A model generated the notes under the pieces. The model was given only the letters and a program-made list of their open reading frames with translations. It was not told where the DNA came from and did no database searches. Positions 1-8,299 of a stretch of DNA of 64,000 nucleotides are shown piece by piece. The DNA lies in the NCBI GenBank assembly GCA_020160935.1, contig JAIUPL010000015.1:88328-152327 (forward strand). The letters run 5' to 3'. Made by a program: the position numbers and the translations under genes. Position 1 is the first letter of the stretch. Each line of letters opens with the position of its first letter. This DNA comes from Bacteroidota bacterium (GTDB lineage: Bacteria > Bacteroidota > Bacteroidia > Chitinophagales > Saprospiraceae).

Positions 1-168
1 ACGCTCACCACCTGGCCTGCCGAATTTTATCTCAGTTCGCTCATTCCGCTGGACTCTGAAACGCTGGAGTTTGAACTGATTTTCGAAGCCGAAGACCCGG
101 AAGACATGACCTATGTATCAGCCACCTGGCTGAATGGGAAAATAAGCGAGGTAGAATTAATGGCATAA
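1..168 (+). CDS. C-terminal end of an unidentified protein (truncated by window edge)
   Basis: Frame 1 is open from the first base to a TAA at 166-168, giving 55 residues with no start in the window. The peptide is acidic (many Glu and Asp) with alternating hydrophobic residues, as in a beta-rich domain end. The family cannot be named from this fragment. It converges on ftsZ, with a terminator hairpin between them. Confidence 0.55.
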   Translation, partial: TLTTWPAEFYLSSLIPLDSETLEFELIFEAEDPEDMTYVSATWLNGKISEVELMA

Positions 169-169
169 A

Positions 170-210
170 AATAAAAAAAGCGGCCTGGCGTCCCACACGC
201 CAAGACCGCT
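170..210 (-). terminator. Rho-independent terminator of the dcw cluster
   Basis: A GC-rich inverted repeat (about 13 bp, one bulge) at 179-210 is preceded on the plus strand by an A-rich run at 167-179. Read on the minus strand this is a stem-loop followed by a T-rich tract, downstream of ftsZ. The hairpin may also serve the converging plus-strand gene, but that side has no T tract. Confidence 0.7.
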
Positions 211-237
211 ACCACTTAGCAGAAATAATACTTTATC

Positions 238-362
238 GAGTGAGTAGTGAGTAGTCAGTAGTGAGTAGTCAGTAGTGAGTAGTGAGTAGTCAGTAATGAA
301 ATATTGGTTATTTTATTCAACTCACTACTCACCACTCACCACTCACTACTCACCACTCACTA
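238..362. repeat. Inverted array of TGAGTAG/TGAGTGG units after ftsZ
   Basis: Plus-strand units of the GTGAGTAGTGAGTAGTCAG type (238-297) face the reverse-complement units CTCACTACTCACCACTCAC (320-362) across a short AT-rich loop. The ftsZ stop (minus-strand TAG, 360-362) is the first three bases of the right-hand array. Confidence 0.85.
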
Positions 363-1853
363 ATCCACGTTGTCATGTAAATACGAGTTCCCGCCCACCT
401 TGATTTCGCCTTCGTCTTCCAGCGAAACGGTCCAGTTGGACATGCTGGGTTGTTCGGCGTCGGGCACATCGTCGAGGTTGACACTTTTGCGCAGGTATGC
501 CGGCTGGTTTTCCAATTCGATGATGGTCTGCGGCGAACTGAGTTTCACCACATTGATCGGGCGGTTGAGGGCTTCCTGCCGGCGGCGCTGCGCATCTTCG
601 ATGCGGCGGCGGCGCTCTTCCGGTGAAATCTCGTCCTCTTCCGGATGGCGGAGGTACGGATCGCTGTTCACCGGCGTTGTACGGCGGATTTTGTCAACGG
701 TTTCCCGGATATTGTCGAACTCGAATTCGAGCGCGGTGGCAGCCTTCTCGTCTACCGGGGAGTACGCCTCATCGGCTGTAATCGTAAAGAGAGAAGGCTG
801 GTTCTTTTTTCCGGCGGCCTCGTCGTCGAGGTGCACCACCTGGCGTTCGTTCGGATTGGCCTGGCGTTGTACGCCCAGTCCGCCGTTTTTGCGGTCGGCC
901 ACTTCAAAGCCGGTGGCGATGATGGTGACGGCCAGTTTTTCGCCGAGGCGCTCGTCGAAGCAGTTACCCCAGATAAGGTTGGCATTTTCGCCGGCTTTTT
1001 CCTGTACGAACTGCGTGATTTCGAAGATTTCGTCCATCGTGGCTTCCTTGGCGCCCGAGGTGATGTTCACCAGGATGTTTTTGGCGCCGAAGATGTCGTT
1101 GTCTTCGAGCAGCGGCGAACGCAGGGCTTCGTCGGCTGCACGGAACGCACGGGTTTCACCTTCTACGGTAGCCGTACCCATGATGGCGACGCCTGAACCG
1201 CGCATGGTCGTGTTTACGTCTTCGAAGTCGACGTTTACATAACCCGGTACGGTGATGATTTCAGCGATGCCTTTTGCGGCCGTGCACAGGATATTGTCGG
1301 CTTGTGCGAAGGCGGCAGAAATGCTCAGGTTGCCGTAGATGTCGCGCAGTTTGTCGTTGGAAATGATCACCAGGCAGTCTACGTTTTTGCGCAGTTCCTC
1401 CAGGCCTTCCAGGCCATTGCCCACGCGGATTTTACCTTCAAACGTGAAGGGCAAGGTGACGATACCTACGGTGAGGATACCGAGTTCCTGCGCTGCTTTG
1501 GCAATGATCGGAGCGGCGCCCGTGCCGGTGCCACCGCCCATACCGGCAGTGATGAAGGCCATTTTGGTGCCTGTTTCGAGGAAACGTTTGATTTCGTCGA
1601 TGCTTTCCAGGCAAGCCTGTTTACCTACGGAAGGTTTGCTGCCCGCACCGCGGCCTTCAGTCAGCAACTGGCCGAGGGAAATTTTGGTCGGCACCGGGCT
1701 GAGTTGCATGGATTGAGCATCTGTATTGCAAATAGCGTAGTCGACACCCACGATGCCTTGTTTGTACATGTGGGTTACTGCGTTGGAGCCGCCGCCGCCA
1801 ACGCCGATTATTTTGATGATGGACGGTTCGTCCTTTGGAAGATCAAATAGCAT
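360..1853 (-). CDS. ftsZ: Cell division protein FtsZ
   Basis: Tubulin-like GTPase that polymerises into the Z ring at mid-cell. The 497-residue protein shows the N-terminal GVGGGGSNAV nucleotide loop (about 17-26), the tubulin signature GGGTGTG (106-112) and the GTPase T7-region residues. The globular core ends near residue 320. A long charged linker follows, then a conserved C-terminal segment containing PAYLRK and a Bacteroidota-type acidic end, the probable FtsA contact. It is the last gene of the dcw cluster. The stop codon is formed by the adjoining intergenic array. The start is the first ATG of the frame and gives the expected short N-terminus. Confidence 0.97.
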   Translation of the reverse strand: MLFDLPKDEPSIIKIIGVGGGGSNAVTHMYKQGIVGVDYAICNTDAQSMQLSPVPTKISLGQLLTEGRGAGSKPSVGKQACLESIDEIKRFLETGTKMAFITAGMGGGTGTGAAPIIAKAAQELGILTVGIVTLPFTFEGKIRVGNGLEGLEELRKNVDCLVIISNDKLRDIYGNLSISAAFAQADNILCTAAKGIAEIITVPGYVNVDFEDVNTTMRGSGVAIMGTATVEGETRAFRAADEALRSPLLEDNDIFGAKNILVNITSGAKEATMDEIFEITQFVQEKAGENANLIWGNCFDERLGEKLAVTIIATGFEVADRKNGGLGVQRQANPNERQVVHLDDEAAGKKNQPSLFTITADEAYSPVDEKAATALEFEFDNIRETVDKIRRTTPVNSDPYLRHPEEDEISPEERRRRIEDAQRRRQEALNRPINVVKLSSPQTIIELENQPAYLRKSVNLDDVPDAEQPSMSNWTVSLEDEGEIKVGGNSYLHDNVD

Positions 1854-1860
1854 AACTTTC

Positions 1861-2430
1861 TGAGTGATGAGTTATGAGTGATGAGTTATGAGTGTTTCTC
1901 AGTAATTCCTGGGCATTGTGAATGAAAATAGACTATCCTCTTTATCGTAAGGAGTCAAGTAGTTTATTTTCTTTCCTGGTCAATATTGCACTGCGAATGA
2001 TCCGCAGAAGTTCTTCAGTATCCTTTTGTATGGATTGAAAGGCTGTTTCAGTGATACAATCAGTTTGATGTAGCAATTCAAGCCAGTACAGGGTTTCATC
2101 TGCTTCCTTTTGAGCGATTCCCAACTTGTGTGAGAAATCGGCGCCACTTACTCCATTTTGGGCCTCTCTAATATTAGCCCCGATGGAAGTGCCGGATCTC
2201 AACAGTTGTTTGCTCAAAACATATTCTTTCTTTTCTCCAACCAGATATTTATGCAAATGGACGATTCGGATTGCGAGGCTCATCGATTTTTCCCGCATGG
2301 GAGAAGGCATAAATTTTTTCATAGTTGGAGCGTGATTAATGGTAAAGAGATGGATATGAGCGTCAAATTATCGGAATGAACAAGCGTTATAGAGTACAAC
2401 TCATCACTCATCACTCCTAACTCATCACTC
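1861..2430. repeat. Inverted-repeat-bounded element A enclosing a four-helix-bundle gene
   Basis: Left array 1861-1894 is built from TGAGTGATGAGTTATGAG units. Right array 2399-2430 is its reverse complement (ACTCATCACTCATCACTCC type). Between them lies a single small gene of the S23/IVS four-helix-bundle family. The element sits exactly between ftsZ and ftsA, which are normally adjacent. The boundary is inferred from the repeats; no transposase or target duplication is visible. Confidence 0.65.
1942..2322 (-). CDS. Four-helix-bundle protein (S23/IVS family)
   Basis: A 126-residue protein of the small all-helical family first known from ORFs in 23S rRNA intervening sequences and related to Avd of diversity-generating retroelements. 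Visible hallmarks are SKQLLRSGTSIGANIREAQ (about 38-56) and AQKEADETLYWLELL (about 70-84). These are the characteristic helix 2 and helix 3 motifs. The family's biochemical role is not established; nucleic-acid binding has been suggested. No reverse transcriptase is nearby. It is an isolated gene between ftsZ and ftsA, inside inverted arrays. A later ATG (residue 9) is an alternative start. Confidence 0.88.
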   Translation of the reverse strand: MKKFMPSPMREKSMSLAIRIVHLHKYLVGEKKEYVLSKQLLRSGTSIGANIREAQNGVSGADFSHKLGIAQKEADETLYWLELLHQTDCITETAFQSIQKDTEELLRIIRSAILTRKENKLLDSLR

Positions 2431-2435
2431 AAATT

Positions 2436-3767
2436 CTATTTGTTGAAGTCCACATCCGGTTCCGCCTCAAACCATTCCTTGGTTTTGCGGAAAACGTTGT
2501 CGAACCAGGAAGCGCCTTTTTCTTCCGATACGTTGGAAGGCTCTTTCGGCTCTTCTTTGGGTGCAGACTTCTGCTCTTCTTCTACGATTTTGGCCGGGTC
2601 GAGGTCGTTCAGGCCGCGCAGCAGCAGGCCGATGGCCGTGCTGAAAATCGGACTGCTGACCCGCTCGTGGTAGCCGTGTGCCAGTTGCTCGACGGGCACT
2701 CCGATGCGGCAAGACATGCCGGTGTGGAATTCCGTGAGTTTGTCGGTATTGGCCAGTAGCGAGCCGCCGCCGGTGAGTACGATACCGCCGATGAGTTTGC
2801 GCTCGTAACCGCTGCGGCGAATTTCCCACAGCACGTAGTCGAGCACTTCTTCCATGCGCGCCTGGATGATACGGGCGAGGTTTTTCTCGCTGATCTCCTT
2901 GTGGTCGCGGCCTTTCAGGCCTGGAATCGTGATAATGCGGTTGTCGAACACCTCGTTGGCGAGGGCGGAACCGAATTTCACCTTGAGTTTTTCCGCTTGC
3001 GGTTGCATCACGGTGCAGCCTTCCTTGATGTCGGCTGTGATGACGTTGCCGCCGAAAGGAATCACGGCCGTATGGCGAATGATGCCTTCGTGGAAAATGG
3101 TGATGTCGGTGGTGCCGCCACCGATGTCGACGAGGGCCACGCCTGCCTGTTTTTCCTCTTCCGACAGCGTCGCATCGGCGCTGGCAATGGGTTCGAGGGT
3201 GAGGTCGGCAACCTTGAGTCCGGCTTTTTCAATGCAGCGGTAAATGTTGTTCACTGCCGTGATCTGGCCGGTAATGATGTGGAAATTGGCTTCCAGGCGC
3301 ACGCCGCACATACCGACGGGGTCGGTGATGCCCTGCTCGGAATCTACGGTGAATTCCTGCGGGAAGACATGGATGATTTTGTCTCCCGGAGGCAGCACGA
3401 GTTTGAACATGTCGTTCACGAGGCGATCGATGTCGCGGTGTGCAATTTCCGTGTGGTCGCTTTCGCGGGTAAGGATGCCGCGGTGTTGCAGGCTTTTGAT
3501 GTGCTGGCCTGCAATGCCGACGTGTACGGAGCGGAATTTCATGCCGGACTGGCGTTCGGCGATGTCCACCGCTTCGCGGATGGCATTGACTGTTTTTTCA
3601 ATGTTGCTAACGACGCCACGCAGTACGCCGATGCTTTCGACTTTGCCGATACCGACAATTTCGAGTTTTCCATGGGAGTTCCTGCGTCCTGCCAGGCAGC
3701 ACACTTTCGTGGTACCGATGTCCAGAGCAACAACTACATCATGGGGTTGTGGGAGCAATTCCGTCAT
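2436..3767 (-). CDS. ftsA: Cell division protein FtsA
   Basis: Actin-family ATPase that tethers FtsZ filaments to the inner membrane and recruits later divisome proteins. The 443 residues carry the phosphate-1 motif DIGTTK (16-21), the phosphate-2 motif DIGGGTTD (214-221) and the adenosine motif TGGGS (332-336). A low-complexity acidic stretch precedes a C-terminal segment with the pattern SWFDNVFRKTKEWFEAE, a plausible amphipathic membrane-targeting helix. The gene has its own upstream promoter (3844-3874). The stop lies a few bases from the right arm of element A. Confidence 0.97.
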   Translation of the reverse strand: MTELLPQPHDVVVALDIGTTKVCCLAGRRNSHGKLEIVGIGKVESIGVLRGVVSNIEKTVNAIREAVDIAERQSGMKFRSVHVGIAGQHIKSLQHRGILTRESDHTEIAHRDIDRLVNDMFKLVLPPGDKIIHVFPQEFTVDSEQGITDPVGMCGVRLEANFHIITGQITAVNNIYRCIEKAGLKVADLTLEPIASADATLSEEEKQAGVALVDIGGGTTDITIFHEGIIRHTAVIPFGGNVITADIKEGCTVMQPQAEKLKVKFGSALANEVFDNRIITIPGLKGRDHKEISEKNLARIIQARMEEVLDYVLWEIRRSGYERKLIGGIVLTGGGSLLANTDKLTEFHTGMSCRIGVPVEQLAHGYHERVSSPIFSTAIGLLLRGLNDLDPAKIVEEEQKSAPKEEPKEPSNVSEEKGASWFDNVFRKTKEWFEAEPDVDFNK

Positions 3768-3843
3768 AATGTTATCTGTTTAAGTGGTTGAGTTTCGGTT
3801 TGGTTTTCCTTCTGCTAACGGCTCGAAACTCTTATCCGTTTGG

Positions 3844-3874
3844 CAAAGGTATTTTTAAAATATTTTGTTTCAAA
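3844..3874 (-). promoter_or_regulatory. Bacteroidota-type promoter for ftsA-ftsZ
   Basis: On the minus strand TTTG (3874-3871) is followed after 19 nt by TACCTTTG (3851-3844), a full match to the Bacteroidota -33/-7 consensus TTTG/TAnnTTTG. It lies about 75 nt upstream of the ftsA start in a very A/T-rich patch, so ftsA and ftsZ can be transcribed independently of the genes upstream. Confidence 0.75.
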
Positions 3875-3890
3875 AAAAATTTTTGTTGAA

Positions 3891-4548
3891 GAGGGTTGAT
3901 GAGGTTGATAGGGTTGATGAGGTTGATAACAGTCGGCGAGTCATGGTCTGTTTGGTTTTTTTCCACTTAGTTGGTTGATTTGATATGTCAACATTTCCAA
4001 CTCAGGTCGAATTTCCAGATAATCACCGTCAGACAAATAGCCTAATTCTTTACTGATTATCAAGAGATTGATTACTTCCACAGCGCTACCAAAAGCAATC
4101 TCATAAAACCGACTTTGATCTGCATGACTAATTCTTGCACTTCCTTCAGCCAGATTACAGCAGATCGAAACCCCTGCTCTTCTAATCTGGCTTGTCATTC
4201 CAAAAGATTCTTCCCTTGGAAAACTTTTTGTTTTTACATAAATGTTTTTTACCGCATTTTTGGCGACATGCCATACGGCCATTTTTTCAAATGCGTACGT
4301 GTATTTCATAGGATTAGATTGTTTAAATGAAGGTGTTGGGTTGTTGGTTGATAGGGTTGATAGGGTTGATGAGGTTGCTGAGGTTGATATTGAATGATTT
4401 ATAAAAAATAAAATGTTCAGCATACCTCATCAACTCTTATCAACTCTTATCAACTCTATCAACCTCATCAACTCTATCAACCTCATCAACCCTATCAACC
4501 CTATCAACCCTATCAACCCTCATCAACCCTATCAACCTCATCAACCCT
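3891..4548. repeat. Inverted-repeat-bounded element B enclosing a four-helix-bundle gene
   Basis: GGTTGATGAGGTTGATAG-type arrays in plus orientation occur at 3891-3928 and again at 4345-4386. A much longer array in the opposite orientation (CATCAACCCTATCAACC type) fills 4424-4548 and ends on the ftsQ stop codon. The four-helix-bundle gene lies between the first and last arrays. The 4345-4386 and 4424-4548 arrays can also form a local hairpin. Confidence 0.65.
3941..4309 (-). CDS. Four-helix-bundle protein (S23/IVS family), second copy
   Basis: From the ATG at 4309 the product is 122 residues: MKYTYAFEKMAVWHVAK opens helix 1. FGMTSQIRRAGVSICCNLAE is the family's helix 2 signature, followed by RFYEIAFGSAVEVINLLIIS. 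The frame stays open a further 38 codons upstream, but that extension is Ser/Thr/Asn-rich and is just the translated repeat array, so I reject it as protein. The copy is clearly diverged from the one at 1942-2322, so it is not a recent duplicate. Function unknown. It separates ftsA from ftsQ. Confidence 0.87.
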   Translation of the reverse strand: MKYTYAFEKMAVWHVAKNAVKNIYVKTKSFPREESFGMTSQIRRAGVSICCNLAEGSARISHADQSRFYEIAFGSAVEVINLLIISKELGYLSDGDYLEIRPELEMLTYQINQLSGKKPNRP

Positions 4549-5317
4549 ACCTCCGACAAACCACCTGCCCGCTATACTTCAAATTGATCGTCTCATATTT
4601 CCGCCAGCCTTCATACGGCATTCCTTCCTGGTAAAAAATCTTCAGTCGGTCCAGTTTGTCGTCGAGTCGGCGGGTGCTTCCCAGAACAATCTTTTGGTCG
4701 CCGATCAGCGGCACGAGGATAAACTCGCCTGCGTTGTTCACATGAATCTGCTGAATAAAAGAAGCCGTGAAGTCGTCTTTCAGCAGGGTTTGGGTCAGAT
4801 TAAAAAGGTCTTTGAGGCTGCTTTTTTTCTTTTTCAAAAACTCCGGTGTGTATGCCGAAATGTTGCCAGTAGCCACCAACACCCGCGCTGCGAAGTTTTT
4901 GGAAGCAGGCATTTTGGCGCCATTGCGGTCGAGGTAATAGTTGCCGCCATTGTTGTCGAGCACACGCACCAGGGGTTCGCGCTGGGTAATGGTCATATGC
5001 AGTACATTGTGCTGATCCACATACGCTTCGGCATCCAGCACAAACGGGTCTTCTTCGAGCACGCGTTCCATTCGTTCCACTTCCAGCAAGGCCAGTTCGG
5101 TGCCTTCGAGCGTGTTGCCGAAAGAGCGCAGCAACGCCTGCCGCACATCCCGCTCGCTGATGAGTTTGTCGCCGCTTTCCAGCGGGATGACCACGACTTC
5201 CACGCCGTCGGCAAAACTGTTTTTCTTTTTGCCAATTGCCGAATACAGGATCACCGCCACGAGTACCAGAAAGGCAACCCAGGCGAAGCGATCGTATCGG
5301 AGGTGTGGCAAATTCAT
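4547..5317 (-). CDS. ftsQ: Cell division protein FtsQ
   Basis: Bitopic inner-membrane divisome protein linking cytoplasmic and periplasmic division proteins. A short basic N-terminus precedes one membrane helix (about 12-28, FAWVAFLVLVAVILYSAIG). A POTRA-like region follows (VEVVVIPLESGDKLISERDV onward) and then a beta-rich FtsQ domain, 256 residues in all. Identity rests on topology, size and position between murC and ftsA, because FtsQ sequences are poorly conserved. The TAG stop at 4547-4549 is the start of the GGTTGATG array. Confidence 0.88.
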   Translation of the reverse strand: MNLPHLRYDRFAWVAFLVLVAVILYSAIGKKKNSFADGVEVVVIPLESGDKLISERDVRQALLRSFGNTLEGTELALLEVERMERVLEEDPFVLDAEAYVDQHNVLHMTITQREPLVRVLDNNGGNYYLDRNGAKMPASKNFAARVLVATGNISAYTPEFLKKKKSSLKDLFNLTQTLLKDDFTASFIQQIHVNNAGEFILVPLIGDQKIVLGSTRRLDDKLDRLKIFYQEGMPYEGWRKYETINLKYSGQVVCRR

Positions 5318-5320
5318 TTT

Positions 5321-5356
5321 GTTATTAGTTATTGGTTATTGGTTATTAGGGTATTA
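5321..5356. repeat. TTATTGGTTATTGG array between murC and ftsQ
   Basis: Simple units of TTATTAGTTATTGGTTATTG fill the gap between the ftsQ start and the murC stop. The murC stop (minus-strand TAA) is the first unit. Only one orientation is present here. Confidence 0.75.
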
Positions 5357-6730
5357 ATGCTTGGGATTTGTGGTTAGCAAGTTTTTGATGGGTTCTATGA
5401 GCGTGTCAATATCGCCGGCGCCCATGGTCATCAGCACTTGTATGTCTTTGGTTTTGAGGAGGTTGAGCAGATCTTTTTTATTAATGAGGTTTACGTTCGG
5501 GTTTTTCATCAGGTTGGCGATGGTAGCCGATGTGATGCCCGGAATAGGTTGTTCGCGGGCCGGGTAGATGTCGAGCAGGATGCATTCATCCAACAGATCG
5601 AGCGCTGCTGCAAATCCTTCGGCAAAATCGCGGGTGCGCGTAAACAGGTGCGGCTGAAAAATGCCGGTAATCTTCCGGTCTGGATACAGCATTTTGGCGG
5701 CGCTGATTGCGGCTTCCAGTTCGGCCGGATGGTGCGCATAATCGTCGATGTACACCACATCCTGGCGGCGAACGATGTATTCAAAACGGCGTTTCACCCC
5801 CTGGAACCCTGCTACCGCCACACCAAGCAGTTCGGAAAAACCGCCCGCCGACAAAGTGGCAGCGATGGCCGCAGTAGCATTCAGTACATTGTGTTTGCCA
5901 GGGTAATTCAGCCTGAAATCGCTCCAGTCAAAAATGGTCGAATGCAGTCCGAATGCCATTTGGCCTTCTACTACGCGCACGCTAAATGCCTCATAATCAC
6001 CCTCTTCGATGCCAAAACTGAAGGCCTGGCGTCCGCTGGCCCGGAGTTCTGCCACCACATCTTCGATAGGCAGACCGTACCGGTAAATCAATTTGCCGCC
6101 GGGTTTGATTTGGCGGATAAATTGCTTGTACGATTCCACTACTGCTTCTTCGGTGCCATATATATCGAGGTGGTCGGGGTCGATCGAGTTTAGCACGGCA
6201 ATTTCCGGGTGCAGGTGCAGGAAACTGCGGTCGTACTCGTCGGCTTCCACCACTACCCAGTCGCTGGTACCTTCCACAAAATTGCTGCCGAGGTTGAGCG
6301 AAATGCCACCTACGAAAGCCGTCGCATCGATGCCGCAGGCCCGCATGAGGTGGCTGGTCATGGTGCTGGTGGTGGTTTTGCCATGGGTGCCAGCGATGGC
6401 GATGCAGCGTTTGGCGCGGCTGATGATGCCCAATACTTCTGCGCGTTTTTTTATGGGGTAGCCGCGTTCCAGGAACCAGTTCAGTTCGGCGTGGTCTTTT
6501 GGAACGGCAGGCGTAAACACCACCAGGTCGACATTTTCAGGAATGAACGCTACGTCATCTTCATAATGAATGTGCATCCCCTCGGCGGCCAGCGACCGCG
6601 TCAGGTCGGTTTCGGTACGGTCGTAGCCATGCACCTCCGCGCCGTGCAGGCGGAAGTAGCGGGCCAGGGCCGACATTCCGATGCCGCCAATGCCTATGAA
6701 GTAGATTTTTTTGATCGCGTTGAATTCCAT
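5354..6730 (-). CDS. murC: UDP-N-acetylmuramate--L-alanine ligase MurC
   Basis: Cytoplasmic ATP-dependent ligase adding L-Ala to UDP-MurNAc, the first amino acid of the peptidoglycan stem. The 458 residues begin with a Rossmann-like GIGGIGMSALARY (13-25). They contain the Mur-ligase P-loop GTHGKTTT (114-121), the central motif SIDPDHLDIY and the C-terminal YAHHPAELEA region. Length and order match the family. It lies between murG (with one lipoprotein gene inserted) and ftsQ. Confidence 0.97.
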   Translation of the reverse strand: MEFNAIKKIYFIGIGGIGMSALARYFRLHGAEVHGYDRTETDLTRSLAAEGMHIHYEDDVAFIPENVDLVVFTPAVPKDHAELNWFLERGYPIKKRAEVLGIISRAKRCIAIAGTHGKTTTSTMTSHLMRACGIDATAFVGGISLNLGSNFVEGTSDWVVVEADEYDRSFLHLHPEIAVLNSIDPDHLDIYGTEEAVVESYKQFIRQIKPGGKLIYRYGLPIEDVVAELRASGRQAFSFGIEEGDYEAFSVRVVEGQMAFGLHSTIFDWSDFRLNYPGKHNVLNATAAIAATLSAGGFSELLGVAVAGFQGVKRRFEYIVRRQDVVYIDDYAHHPAELEAAISAAKMLYPDRKITGIFQPHLFTRTRDFAEGFAAALDLLDECILLDIYPAREQPIPGITSATIANLMKNPNVNLINKKDLLNLLKTKDIQVLMTMGAGDIDTLIEPIKNLLTTNPKH

Positions 6731-6754
6731 GTCGTTGCGGGTTTGTCTTCCGGT

Positions 6755-7117
6755 TTATTTGCGGGCCAGTTTCAGGGTTTCTTTTTGTCCGCCTCGGTTC
6801 ATTTCAAAATCGAGTGCTTTATCGTTGATTGTGAGCATTTTCACCATAATCTCCTGTTTTCCGGTTTCCTGGGTGTAGAGTTTGTCTTTTTCAGTGCGCC
6901 AGGTGCCCGATTGTTTCTGGTCACCGAACTGAGCGGAATACGTGCCATCTTCCTTGAATTCGAAGCCTACCTGTGCCGCATTCATGCCACTGGGTTTATC
7001 AAAAATGAGCCATTCCGTACCTTGCCATTGGCCAATAAGCAGCGGGTTTTTGTCATTGGCTTTCTGGCAGGCGGTCAGTCCGAGGCTTATGATGGCAATT
7101 AGAAATAAGTGTTTCAT
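6755..7117 (-). CDS. Small lipoprotein of unknown function (lipocalin-like fold suspected)
   Basis: From ATG 7117 the protein is 120 residues with a lipoprotein signal MKHLFLIAIISLGLTAC (Cys at 17). The mature part is short and beta-rich: IGQWQGTEWLIF, then FKEDGTYSAQFGDQKQSGTW. This GxW..DGTY..SGTW pattern is typical of lipocalin-like small secreted Bacteroidota proteins. The longer frame start at 7153 would overlap murG and lacks a good signal peptide. It is an insertion between murG and murC and not part of the usual dcw cluster. Confidence 0.75.
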   Translation of the reverse strand: MKHLFLIAIISLGLTACQKANDKNPLLIGQWQGTEWLIFDKPSGMNAAQVGFEFKEDGTYSAQFGDQKQSGTWRTEKDKLYTQETGKQEIMVKMLTINDKALDFEMNRGGQKETLKLARK

Positions 7118-7136
7118 TTTATTGATTTTAAATGGT

Positions 7137-8297
7137 TTAGGATTTTTCATCATTTTCTTTTGGTGGTTTCCGGCGCGAAGGCCTTCGGGTGCTTGACGGC
7201 CCTTTTGCCAGCGCTATGGCTTCACCTGCAATCGCATCAGCGGCATTGGGCCTTCCCATTTGGCGGATGCTTTCACTCAGGCTGAACGACAATGCTTCGT
7301 TTTCGAGCACCAGCAAGGCTTCGTGCAGCATTTTCTCCGAGGCTTCCACATCGCGTACCAGCCGGGCAGCACCTTTTTCCACCAGCGCCAGGGCATTTTT
7401 GGTTTGATGGTCTTCGGCCACATTGGGCGAAGGCACCAGGATTGCCGGTTTTCCAACCAGGCACAACTCGCTGATACTCAATGCTCCTGCGCGTGAAATC
7501 ACTACATCGGCGGCGGCATACAACAGATCCATACGGTCTATAAAAGCCCGAAGGTGCACATTGGGGAGTCGGGCCGTTTCGCATTCTGCATATTGCAGTT
7601 CGTAAAACTTGCCGCATTGCCACAGCACCTGAATGCCATCGTATTTTTCAAAAAAAGCAGTGTTTTCCTGCATGGCATTGTTGAGCGTCCGCGCGCCGAG
7701 GCTGCCTCCGATCACCACAACTGTTTTTTTCCCGGCATCCAGTCCATAGTACGCCAATCCTTCCTCGCGTTTTCCATCCAGATCGAGGATATCGGAACGC
7801 ACGGGGTTTCCGGTAAAAACGATGCGTTCAGCCGGAAAAAAGGCATCCATATGGTCGTAAGCCACGCATATTTTCCCGGCTCTTTTGCCGAGGAGTTTAT
7901 TGGTGACGCCCGCGTAGGAATTCTGCTCCTGAATCAGCGTCGGAATGTCCATGCGCTGGGCGCTCCGCATCACTGGTCCGCTGGCGTAACCGCCTGTGCC
8001 GATTACTACATCGGGACCAAATTTTTCCACAATCCGGCGGGCTTTTACCATGCTGCTCAGCAGTTTGAACGGGAATGAGAGGTTGCGCAAACTCATACTC
8101 CGTTGAAAACCCGCCACATTCAGCCCTTCAATCGGGTAGCCTGCTTTGGGTACCCGTTCCATCTCCATTTTTCCCACGGCGCCGACGAACAGGAACTCTG
8201 TTTCGGGCAGCACCTTTTTTATAGCGTCTGCGATCGCGATGGCCGGAAAAACGTGTCCGCCGGTACCGCCGCCTGTGATCATTACTTTTAGGTTCAT
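7137..8297 (-). CDS. murG: UDP-GlcNAc--lipid I GlcNAc transferase MurG
   Basis: Peripheral inner-membrane GT28 glycosyltransferase that makes lipid II. The N-terminal GGGTGGH (9-15) is the lipid I-binding loop. GGSLGARTLN and the acceptor/donor region SRAGALSISEL with VPSPNVAEDHQ (usually PSP..aedhQ) are all present. I start at ATG 8297; the frame also offers a GTG at 8306, but that lies in the adjacent repeat. The C-terminus has a basic Ser/Arg/Lys-rich tail of about 25 residues beyond the usual end. Confidence 0.97.
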   Translation of the reverse strand: MNLKVMITGGGTGGHVFPAIAIADAIKKVLPETEFLFVGAVGKMEMERVPKAGYPIEGLNVAGFQRSMSLRNLSFPFKLLSSMVKARRIVEKFGPDVVIGTGGYASGPVMRSAQRMDIPTLIQEQNSYAGVTNKLLGKRAGKICVAYDHMDAFFPAERIVFTGNPVRSDILDLDGKREEGLAYYGLDAGKKTVVVIGGSLGARTLNNAMQENTAFFEKYDGIQVLWQCGKFYELQYAECETARLPNVHLRAFIDRMDLLYAAADVVISRAGALSISELCLVGKPAILVPSPNVAEDHQTKNALALVEKGAARLVRDVEASEKMLHEALLVLENEALSFSLSESIRQMGRPNAADAIAGEAIALAKGPSSTRRPSRRKPPKENDEKS

Positions 8298-8299
8298 TT

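Noticed and set aside
1942..4309. Diversity-generating retroelement, because the four-helix-bundle proteins resemble Avd
   Set aside because: No reverse transcriptase and no template/variable repeat pair is present.
4310..4423. N-terminal extension of the second four-helix-bundle protein
   Set aside because: These 38 codons translate the GGTTGATA array; the family start is the ATG at 4309.
4413..4634. Open frame encoding a repeated INPINP-type peptide
   Set aside because: It is the translation of the ATCAACCCT array; no real protein signal.
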